Assembly: GCA_900771365.1 (NCBI GenBank)
Contig: CAAGNU010000320.1
Span: forward strand, 1-14,061
Direction of reading: 5' to 3'
Source: Bacteroidales bacterium
GTDB taxonomy: Bacteria; Bacteroidota; Bacteroidia; Bacteroidales; P3
DNA: 14,061 nucleotides
Position 1 is the first letter of the stretch; each line of letters starts with the position of its first letter. Below are positions 1-5,339 of the stretch, piece by piece. The notes under the pieces are model-generated. The model saw nothing but the letters and a program-made list of their open reading frames with translations. It was not told the DNA's origin and searched no databases. The translations under genes and the position numbers were made by a program.

Positions 1-49
1 GACCGAGAAAAAAATTAGGATATATATCCCCTATTTCAAAAATTTGTAG

Positions 50-57
50 TATATTTG
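50..57 (+). promoter_or_regulatory. Possible Bacteroidetes -7 element, no obvious gene
   Basis: TATATTTG fits the Bacteroidetes sigma-ABfr -7 consensus TAnnTTTG. No TTTG is visible at the expected distance upstream, so this is a weak call. It is followed only by a 12-codon frame (ATG at 72, stop at 108-110) and the repeats of the spacer. It could start a long sufB leader or a small RNA, or be a chance match in AT-rich DNA. Confidence 0.3.
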
Positions 58-106
58 CAAACGATACAAACATGGTCAGCCTGGTCAACTCTGTTGCGTT
101 TGTTGA

Positions 107-266
107 TTGAATTCAGCCCGCCCCACTCATTATTCGAAATGTTAAAAAATCCCCACCCCTCCCATCCAATTTTTAACATTTAGCCACAAAGGAGTGGTAG
201 GGCTATTGGTAGGCTACTGCGTTGAATTCAGCTCGGGACAAATGTTAATTCAATTGTTAAAAAATC
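107..266. repeat. Imperfect direct repeat pair in the leading spacer
   Basis: TTGAATTCAGCCCG at 107-120 recurs as TTGAATTCAGCTCG at 222-235. Each is followed within about 40 bases by a GTTAAAAAATCC block (141-152 and 256-267) and then a C-rich stretch. The two copies therefore share both ends but differ in the middle, as expected of an old duplication or of two diverged copies of a small element. No function is apparent. Confidence 0.6.
137..181. repeat. Stem-loop with 12-bp AT-rich arms
   Basis: AAATGTTAAAAA at 137-148 is the exact inverted repeat of TTTTTAACATTT at 170-181. The roughly 21-base loop is very C-rich. A third AAATGTTAA half-site lies at 240-248. The AT-only arms with no T-run behind them do not look like an intrinsic terminator; a repeat-element end or a protein-binding site fits as well. 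Confidence 0.55.
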
Positions 267-350
267 CGCCCCCTCCTCCGCCCCCAAAAACACCCCCCCA
301 AAAAAAAAACAGCTTTCACCCCCATCCCCCCCTCCGTCAGTCAGGCAGGA
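264..350. other. C-rich low-complexity spacer with C7-A10 run
   Basis: This stretch is almost all C and A on the plus strand, including seven C followed by ten A at 293-309. No reading frame, RNA or hairpin is seen. Homopolymers this long are prone to slippage, but they lie well upstream of the sufB promoter and any effect is unknown. Confidence 0.5.
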
Positions 351-374
351 ATAACCGTCCCTAACTTTTTTCTT

Positions 375-405
375 TTTGCCATATTGTAAAAAAGTTGTAT
401 CTTTG
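375..405 (+). promoter_or_regulatory. sufB promoter, Bacteroidetes type
   Basis: TTTG at 375-378 and TATCTTTG at 398-405 are separated by 19 bases, matching the -33 (TTTG) and -7 (TAnnTTTG) elements of the Bacteroidetes housekeeping sigma factor. Transcription would start near 412, giving a leader of about 23 bases before the ATG at 435. No IscR-like or other operator could be recognised. Confidence 0.8.
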
Positions 406-434
406 CATTTTGCTAATTAAAGCATATATATATT

Positions 435-1883
435 ATGGCAGAAGATAACAATAATATAATTCAAGAAGTTACCAACGAAGAGTATAAATGGGGCTTTGTC
501 ACAGATATTGACACAGACACCATCTCGAAGGGCCTGAACGAGGATGTGGTGCGCCTCATCTCGAAGAAAAAGAACGAGCCCGACTGGCTTTTGGAGTTCC
601 GTCTGAAGGCTTTCCGCAAATGGCAGACCATGGAGGAGCCGAACTGGGGACACCTGAAGTACGACAAGGTCGATTATCAGGACATCATCTACTATGCCGC
701 CCCCAAGCAGCAGGAAAAGAAGAAGAGCCTCGACGAGGTTGATCCTGAGCTGCTGGCCACTTTCGACAAGCTGGGCATCCCCCTGCGTGAGCAGAAGGAA
801 CTGGCAGGCGTGGCCTACGACGCCATCATGGACTCGGTGTCGGTGAAGACCACCTCGCAGAAGGTCCTCGAAGAGCAGGGCATCCTGTTCTGCCCCATCA
901 GCGAGGCCGTGCAGAAATATCCCGAGATAGTGAAGCAGTACCTCGGCTCCGTGGTGCCTATCGGCGACAACTTCTTCGCCGCCCTCAATAGTGCGGTCTT
1001 CAGCGACGGCTCTTTCTGCTACATCCCCAAAGGCGTGCGCTGCCCTATAGAGCTCTCCAGCTACTTCCGCATCAACGCGAAGGGCACAGGCCAGTTCGAA
1101 CGCACCCTCATCATCGCCGATGAGGAAGCATACGTCAGCTACATGGAAGGCTGCACCGCTCCGCAGCGCGATGAGAACCAGCTTCATGCCGCCATCGTGG
1201 AAATCGTGGCGCTCAAGGATGCCGAGGTGAAGTACAGCACCGTCCAGAACTGGTATCCCGGCGATAAGGACGGCAAGGGCGGCATCTACAACTTCGTCAC
1301 CAAGCGCGGCATCTGCAAGGGCTCGCGCAGCAAGATTTCTTGGACGCAGGTGGAGACCGGTAGCGCCGTGACGTGGAAGTATCCCAGCTGCATACTCCAG
1401 GGCGACGACAGCTCGGCAGAGTTCTACAGCGTGGCCGTGACCAACAACTACCAGCAGGCCGACACGGGCACCAAGATGATACATATCGGCAAGAACACCC
1501 GCAGCACCATCATGTCGAAGGGCATCAGCGCAGGCCATTCGCAGAACAGCTACCGCGGCCTTGTGCAGATTAACAAGAGTGCCGAGAACTCGCGCAACTT
1601 CTCTCAGTGCGACTCGCTGCTCTTGGGCGACACTTGCGGAGCCCATACCTGGCCCTACATCAAGGCCAACAACAGCACCTCCATCCTCGAGCACGAGGCC
1701 ACGACAAGCAAGATTAGCGAGGATCAGCTCTTCTACTGTCAGCAGAGAGGCATCAGCGCCGAGAGTGCCGTGGGTCTTATCGTGAACGGCTATGCCAAGG
1801 ATGTGCTGAAGAAACTCCCCATGGAGTTTGCCGTTGAGGCACAGAAGCTCCTCAGCATCAGCCTCGAAGGGAGCGTGGGGTGA
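435..1883 (+). CDS. sufB: Fe-S cluster assembly protein SufB
   Basis: SufB is the scaffold subunit of the cytosolic SufBCD complex, on which Fe-S clusters are built from sulfide delivered by SufS/SufE-type proteins. The 482 residues are close to the usual length (E. coli about 495). Visible signatures are SYMEGCTAP (Cys240, placed like the persulfide-relay Cys of the beta-helix core), SWTQVETGSAVTWKYPSC (about 302-319), DTGTKMIHIG, SKGISAGHSQNSYRGLV, and GDTCGAHT with Cys401, which together with Glu429 in SKISEDQ corresponds to the cluster-assembly residues known for E. coli SufB. It ends in the family-typical LLSISLEGSVG. The ATG at 435 lies 30 bases after a good -7 element. The next gene is not sufC, although the SUF genes are normally clustered and SufB needs SufC and SufD; these must be elsewhere or have been separated. 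The first 20 codons are AT-rich compared with the rest. Confidence 0.97.
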   Translation: MAEDNNNIIQEVTNEEYKWGFVTDIDTDTISKGLNEDVVRLISKKKNEPDWLLEFRLKAFRKWQTMEEPNWGHLKYDKVDYQDIIYYAAPKQQEKKKSLDEVDPELLATFDKLGIPLREQKELAGVAYDAIMDSVSVKTTSQKVLEEQGILFCPISEAVQKYPEIVKQYLGSVVPIGDNFFAALNSAVFSDGSFCYIPKGVRCPIELSSYFRINAKGTGQFERTLIIADEEAYVSYMEGCTAPQRDENQLHAAIVEIVALKDAEVKYSTVQNWYPGDKDGKGGIYNFVTKRGICKGSRSKISWTQVETGSAVTWKYPSCILQGDDSSAEFYSVAVTNNYQQADTGTKMIHIGKNTRSTIMSKGISAGHSQNSYRGLVQINKSAENSRNFSQCDSLLLGDTCGAHTWPYIKANNSTSILEHEATTSKISEDQLFYCQQRGISAESAVGLIVNGYAKDVLKKLPMEFAVEAQKLLSISLEGSVG

Positions 1884-1900
1884 CGGACATTCAGCTTTAA

Positions 1901-2036
1901 AAGGAAATATTGTTCGAAACATACCCTCAGCCCCTTTACTCCGTGACGCATTCCGCTGCGGTCTCAAGAGCAAGCTCTTGGACGCTCCGCTTTCATGCGT
2001 TCCGAAAGGGGGAGCAAGGCAGGAGCCGGTCATTTA
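1901..2036 (+). repeat. Dispersed repeat element, copy A (with 64-base insert)
   Basis: The outer parts, 1901-1937 and 2002-2036, match the reverse complement of 12700-12768 closely. Both contain TTCGAAACATACC, then CCCCTTT, CCGAAAGGGG, AGCA-GGC and GGAGCC. Copy A is interrupted between CCCCTTT and CCGAAAGGGG by 1938-2001, which forms its own hairpin. The right end carries the GCCGGTCATTT tag and runs into AGAATTG-type repeats. It can be read as protein (RNIPSAPL...), but the same peptide-like string arises from the minus-strand reading of the other copy, so it is better seen as a repeat than a gene. It occupies the place where sufC would be expected. Confidence 0.75.
1946..2000. repeat. Nested hairpin inside repeat copy A
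   Basis: ACGCAT at 1946-1951 pairs with ATGCGT at 1995-2000. At the centre CAAGAGC (1965-1971) pairs with GCTCTTG (1974-1980) across two bases; the arms between match only in part. The second copy of the element lacks this block, so it looks like an insertion with its own fold. It has no T-run and is not a typical terminator. Confidence 0.55.
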
Positions 2037-2069
2037 AGTGAGAATTGAGAAATTTGAATAAAGAATTGG
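2037..2069 (+). repeat. AGAATTG-type heptamer-like repeats
   Basis: AGTGAGAATTG, AGAAATTTG and AAAGAATTG follow one another directly after repeat copy A. The unit AGAATTG is the reverse complement of the CAATTCT unit in the array near 12918. A related, more degenerate T/C-rich series (CTTCAAATCT, CTAATCT, TCAAACC) covers 2085-2108 just before the next gene. No promoter consensus is seen in this spacer. Confidence 0.5.
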
Positions 2070-2118
2070 GAGCGGGAGCAGTCCTTCAAATCTCCTAATC
2101 TTCAAACCTAAATAAAAG

Positions 2119-2658
2119 ATGAAAAAACTCAGCATGGAAGAGCTGAACCGCATCTCGGTTCAGGAGTTCAAGGAGGCAGAGAAGCTGCCTCTCACGGTGG
2201 TGCTCGACAATGTGCGCAGCCAGAACAATATCGGATCTGTGTTCCGCACGGCTGACGCATTCCGCGTGGAGAAGATATGCCTCTGCGGCATCTGTTCCAC
2301 CCCGCCTCATCGTGAGATACACAAGACGGCCCTCGGCGCCGAGGAGAGCGTGGAGTGGAGCTATAGCGAAGATACGGCAGAGTGTGTACGTCAGCTCAAG
2401 GAACAGGGCTACAAGGTCTATGCCGTGGAACAGGTGGACGACAGCATCAAGCTCGACACCCTCCGCCATTCCGGGCTGCTGAGAGGGGAGAAGTTGGCCG
2501 TCATCTTCGGCAACGAGGTGGAAGGCGTGCAGGACGAGCTGCTGCCCCTTTGCGACGGCAGCATCGAGATACCGCAGTTCGGCATCAAGCACTCCCTCAA
2601 CATCAGCTGTGCGGCAGCCATCGTGATGTGGGAGCTGTTCCTCGCCCTCCGCGGCTGA
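2119..2658 (+). CDS. TrmH-family (SpoU/SPOUT) RNA methyltransferase
   Basis: This is a SAM-dependent 2'-O-ribose methyltransferase of tRNA or rRNA. The 179 residues form essentially a bare SPOUT knot domain without an N-terminal substrate-binding extension. Motif 1 is DNVRSQNNIGSVFRTADAF (30-48) with conserved Asn31, Asn37 and Arg43; motif 2 is IFGNEVEGV (129-137), part of the SAM-binding knot; motif 3 is IPQFGIKHSLNIS (151-163). Bacteroidetes carry several such paralogues, so neither the target nucleotide nor a specific name (trmH, rlmB) can be assigned. The ATG at 2119 follows AAATAAAAG with no Shine-Dalgarno sequence. The gene is 235 bases from sufB and separated from it by the repeat element, so co-transcription is doubtful. 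Confidence 0.9.
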   Translation: MKKLSMEELNRISVQEFKEAEKLPLTVVLDNVRSQNNIGSVFRTADAFRVEKICLCGICSTPPHREIHKTALGAEESVEWSYSEDTAECVRQLKEQGYKVYAVEQVDDSIKLDTLRHSGLLRGEKLAVIFGNEVEGVQDELLPLCDGSIEIPQFGIKHSLNISCAAAIVMWELFLALRG

Positions 2659-2663
2659 TTTAA

Positions 2664-2706
2664 TTGAGCGTTGAGCGGATGCCAGTCATTTGTCAGTTCT
2701 CAAATT
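2664..2706. repeat. Heptamer pair plus dispersed-element tag
   Basis: TTGAGCG is repeated at 2664-2670 and 2671-2677. It is followed at 2681-2695 by GCCAGTCATTTGTCA, whose reverse complement TGACAAATGACTGGC matches the block inside mpl (6127-6143) and, in part, the right end of repeat copy A (2025-2035). GTTCTCAAATT then completes the unit. It fills most of the spacer between the methyltransferase and the lipoprotein gene. Confidence 0.55.
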
Positions 2707-2739
2707 ACGATAGAGTAAACAAATTAAATATTGAGTTAT

Positions 2740-3696
2740 ATGAAAAAAGTTTTGATGACATTAGCTGCTGTGGCCTTGGTGGCATTTTTCAGCAGCTGCA
2801 ACAAGGAAGACGATGTCCAGCCCATGTCGTTCCAGAAGAAACTCGCCGAGGTGCATAAGTATGTTTACAGCAACGAGAGCGGCGAGTGGGAGTTTGTCGA
2901 AAACGAGAAGAATGAGTACTTTGAGTGGGACGGCGACCGCCTGGTCAAATGGCATAACTCCAACTTTCCCAACGTGATGACCGACTCTTTTGCGTACGAC
3001 AACGCAGGCCGCCTCATCACCTCTTTCGTCAAGGATAGCGTCACGGGTGAAGAATCTTTCGCCTCGTATGAATACGAGGACGAACGTATCGCTAAGATTT
3101 TGCTCTACACGCTTGATAGCGTGTTGGAAGCAGAATACGACATCACTTACGTGGACGGCAAACTCTCCAACATCTTTGTCACCTATTTTGATGCCTCCTT
3201 GGCCAAGTCGTCCAGCCCCATCATGGTGCGCCAGCGCAATATGCTCAACCGCACCTATCCCGAAGCCAGCCAGCTTGTCAAGGCTGCCCAGCAGACCAAG
3301 GGCGTGACGCTCAGCTACAACACCCACTATATGTGGGGCGAGGACGGCTCCTCGACGGCTTGTTTCGAGCTCTTCGGCATCAGGGACACGCTGACGCTCA
3401 CCTACGGCAACATGCCGAATCCCTATTTCGGCTTCTATGATTTCAACTATATCGACGAAACCTTTATCCTGATGAGCTTTCCCATGTTCGCCCCTACGCT
3501 TCCCATCACTTTCTGCGAGAGAGGCGGCCTGGGTAATGCGGATGGCGAGTTCCTGTATGAGTTCGACGGCGATTATGTGACCCAATGCACCTACTACACG
3601 CCCGCCCAAAGTCGCAGCGACGACGGAACCTACAATTATTTTATTGAGCGCAAGGTGACCACATACAAATACACTGTCATGCCCGTTTCGGAATGA
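2740..3696 (+). CDS. Lipoprotein of unknown function, probably surface-exposed
   Basis: The ATG at 2740 starts a typical lipoprotein signal: MKK, a hydrophobic stretch at residues 4-17, then FFSSC with the lipidated Cys20. A TTG three codons upstream would also be in frame, but the Lys-Lys after the ATG favours the start given. NKEDD after the Cys resembles the acidic export signal that sends Bacteroidetes lipoproteins to the outer face of the outer membrane (inference). The 318-residue protein is rich in aromatic beta-strand patterns such as YEYEDERIAKI, EYDITYVDGKLSNI and YEFDGDYVTQCTYY, reminiscent of the DUF4595-like Bacteroidetes proteins distantly similar to RHS/YD repeats. This family placement is tentative and no enzyme motif is visible. 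A clear terminator follows. Confidence 0.85.
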   Translation: MKKVLMTLAAVALVAFFSSCNKEDDVQPMSFQKKLAEVHKYVYSNESGEWEFVENEKNEYFEWDGDRLVKWHNSNFPNVMTDSFAYDNAGRLITSFVKDSVTGEESFASYEYEDERIAKILLYTLDSVLEAEYDITYVDGKLSNIFVTYFDASLAKSSSPIMVRQRNMLNRTYPEASQLVKAAQQTKGVTLSYNTHYMWGEDGSSTACFELFGIRDTLTLTYGNMPNPYFGFYDFNYIDETFILMSFPMFAPTLPITFCERGGLGNADGEFLYEFDGDYVTQCTYYTPAQSRSDDGTYNYFIERKVTTYKYTVMPVSE

Positions 3697-3719
3697 TAGC
3701 GACAGTCTGCAAGACAGAG

Positions 3720-3752
3720 GAGGGACGGCCGATAGCCGCCCCTCTTTTTTTT
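3720..3752 (+). terminator. Intrinsic terminator of the lipoprotein gene
   Basis: GAGGG-A-CGGC (3720-3729) pairs with GCCG-C-CCCTC (3735-3744) with a single A/C mismatch and the loop CGATA. Eight T follow at 3745-3752. It lies 24 bases after the stop codon and is the clearest plus-strand terminator in the window. Confidence 0.88.
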
Positions 3753-3859
3753 GCCAGCCCATGCGTGAGCGGCTGATTTTGGGCAAGGAAAATGCGCCAG
3801 ATTCTGGAAGGGTAGGGGACTGATTTGCACCATCAGGCGAGGGCGTTCCCGCCTTCGAT

Positions 3860-3878
3860 TTCTTCCTATGAGGAAGAA
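3860..3878. promoter_or_regulatory. Short perfect hairpin upstream of the HD gene promoter
   Basis: TTCTTCCT (3860-3867) and AGGAAGAA (3871-3878) are perfect inverted repeats around ATG. A weaker GC-rich inverted repeat (GGCGAGGG and CCCGCC, about 3836-3853) precedes it. The position, about 12 bases before the putative -33 element, would suit an operator, but it may be only a structural repeat. Confidence 0.35.
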
Positions 3879-3889
3879 TTGTCGCATTT

Positions 3890-3922
3890 TTTTCGATAAT
3901 TCATTTTTTTTTCGTATCTTTG
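3890..3922 (+). promoter_or_regulatory. Promoter of the HD phosphohydrolase gene
   Basis: TATCTTTG at 3915-3922 is an exact match to the Bacteroidetes -7 consensus and the same octamer as in the sufB promoter. The upstream element is only T-rich (TTTC near 3890-3893), a weak -33. Transcription would start near 3929, about 20 bases before the ATG. Confidence 0.7.
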
Positions 3923-3949
3923 CAAATTGAAAAAATGTGCATTTAGGTC

Positions 3950-5233
3950 ATGACAAACAAACGGAAAATCATCAACGACCCCGTATATGGCTTCCTCACC
4001 ATCGAGGACGACCTCATCTTCGATGTCCTCTCTCACCCATATTTTCAGCGCCAGCGTCGCATCAAGCAGCTGGGCTTCACCTATTTGGTGTATCCTGGGG
4101 CCATGCACACCCGCTTCAGCCACACCCTCGGAGCCCTCGGCCTGATGAACCGTGCCCTTGAGGTGCTGAAGGTGAAAGGAGTGGAGCTGACCACTGAGGA
4201 AGTCTTGGGCGCACGCCTCGCCATTCTGCTTCACGACATCGGCCACGGCCCTTTCTCGCACACTTCCGAGTTCCTCCTTGCCGACATGCACCATGAGGCC
4301 ATGACCCACCTCTTCATGGAAAGGCTGAACGAGGAGTTTGGCGGCCGCCTCACCACGGCCATCCAGATTTTCGACGACACCTATCCCAAGCATTTCCTCC
4401 ACCAGCTTGTGAGTAGCCAGCTCGACATGGACCGCCTCGACTACTTGGGCCGCGACAGCTTCTTCACAGGCGTCTGCGAAGGCATCGTCGGCACAGACCG
4501 CATCATCAGCATGTTAAATGTGCATCAGCCAAGTGCAGAGGAAAATAATTTCGCAATTCGCAATTCTCAATCAAAGCCCACATCCGAGCTCGTGGTGGAT
4601 GAGAAGGGCATCTATTCCGTGGAAAAATTCATCATCTCTCGCCGCCTCATGTACTGGCAGGTCTATCTTCATAAGACCGTTATCGCTGCCGATGTCCTCC
4701 TTACAGGCATCCTCAGCCGTGCCCGCGAACTTGTGGCGCAAGGCGTAGCCCTTGGCATCGAGAGCCTTCCGCTCGGACAGTTCCTCACACATCACTACAA
4801 CATGGACGACTTCCGCCGTCAGCCCGAGCTCCTCGACCGTTTCGCCCTCATCGACGACAGCGATATCGACATGGCCGTCAAGGGCTGGCTCTCGCATCCC
4901 GACCCCGTCCTCAGCATCCTCTCCGAACATCTTCTCAACCGCCGTCTCTCCGCCATCCGCGTCTCCGACCATCCTTTCGACGAGGAGGTCGTCAGCACCT
5001 TCCGCACGCAGACCCAGCTCCTCTACAATGTAAGTCCTGAGGAAAGCGAGTATTTTGTCAACACGGGCAAACTCCAGAACCACGCCTACGACTACAACGA
5101 CCAAGAAATCCGTGTCCTCTTCAAGGACGGCCACTGCTGCGACATAGGCGACGCCTCCGACCAGCTCGACCACCACTTCCTCGAAAAACAAGTCACCAAA
5201 TATTACATCTGCTACCCCAAAGAACTGAAATAA
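3950..5233 (+). CDS. HD-domain phosphohydrolase (dGTPase-like superfamily)
   Basis: This is a cytosolic metal-dependent phosphohydrolase of the HD superfamily, of the group annotated as HD domain proteins or dGTP triphosphohydrolase-like. The N-terminal INDPVYGFLTI and QRQRRIKQLGFTYLVYPGAMHTRFSHTLG lead into the metal ligands His58 (RFSHTLG), His95-Asp96 (LLHDIGHGPFSH) and Asp161 (QLDMDRLDYLGRD). The 427 residues are close to the usual length for this group. Residues about 192-212 (HQPSAEENNFAIRNSQSKPTS) interrupt the otherwise conserved run from DRIISMLNV to ELVVDEKGIYSVEKF. They are encoded by an AT-rich island containing CAATTCG, CAATTCT and CAATCAA in tandem, so the stretch looks like a repeat-derived in-frame insertion. 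The gene has its own promoter and lies 106 bases before the Mur ligase. The substrate cannot be told from the sequence. Confidence 0.92.
   Translation: MTNKRKIINDPVYGFLTIEDDLIFDVLSHPYFQRQRRIKQLGFTYLVYPGAMHTRFSHTLGALGLMNRALEVLKVKGVELTTEEVLGARLAILLHDIGHGPFSHTSEFLLADMHHEAMTHLFMERLNEEFGGRLTTAIQIFDDTYPKHFLHQLVSSQLDMDRLDYLGRDSFFTGVCEGIVGTDRIISMLNVHQPSAEENNFAIRNSQSKPTSELVVDEKGIYSVEKFIISRRLMYWQVYLHKTVIAADVLLTGILSRARELVAQGVALGIESLPLGQFLTHHYNMDDFRRQPELLDRFALIDDSDIDMAVKGWLSHPDPVLSILSEHLLNRRLSAIRVSDHPFDEEVVSTFRTQTQLLYNVSPEESEYFVNTGKLQNHAYDYNDQEIRVLFKDGHCCDIGDASDQLDHHFLEKQVTKYYICYPKELK
4554..4574 (+). repeat. Three heptamers inside the HD gene
   Basis: CAATTCG, CAATTCT and CAATCAA lie head to tail within the coding region. 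The unit is that of the intergenic array at 12904-12980. Three heptamers equal 21 bases, so the reading frame is kept. They encode roughly A-I-R-N-S-Q-S at residues 202-208, in a local AT-rich island (about 4508-4578) of an otherwise GC-rich gene. Confidence 0.65.
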
Positions 5234-5305
5234 ACATCAATAATAACCCCAAAGAATCCGAAAAAGTAATATTAAGAAGGAACGACTTTATAAAAAGGAA
5301 TCCCG

Positions 5306-5339
5306 CTCTTAACTCTTAACTCATAACTCTTAACTGATC
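5306..5339 (+). repeat. CTCTTAA heptamers directly before the mpl start
   Basis: CTCTTAA (5306-5312), CTCTTAA (5313-5319), CTCATAA (5320-5326) and CTCTTAA (5327-5333) are followed by CTGATC and then the ATG at 5340. The repeat therefore forms the end of the leader and covers the region where a ribosome would bind. The rest of the 106-base spacer is AT-rich with no clear TAnnTTTG promoter or terminator. Confidence 0.7.

Noticed and set aside
72..110. 12-codon leader peptide MVSLVNSVAFVD
   Set aside because: It has no attenuator-like codon run, no ribosome-binding feature and only a weak promoter octamer before it; chance is likelier.
417..2033. 538-codon open frame on the minus strand
   Set aside because: It lies opposite the clearly identified sufB and continues through the repeat element. 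Its composition is what antisense of GC-rich C-ending codons gives, and no family is recognisable.
1828..2037. 69-codon plus-strand frame ending in RNIPSAPL...PKGGARQEPVI
   Set aside because: It begins inside sufB in another frame, and its second half is simply a translation of the dispersed repeat element.
2731..2739. TTG start three codons upstream for the lipoprotein
   Set aside because: The ATG at 2740 gives a standard MKK-hydrophobic-SSC signal, so the rarer TTG start is unnecessary.
2761..3786. 341-codon minus-strand frame opposite the lipoprotein gene
   Set aside because: The plus strand has a signal peptide, lipobox and matching terminator; the minus frame runs through that terminator and resembles no protein family.
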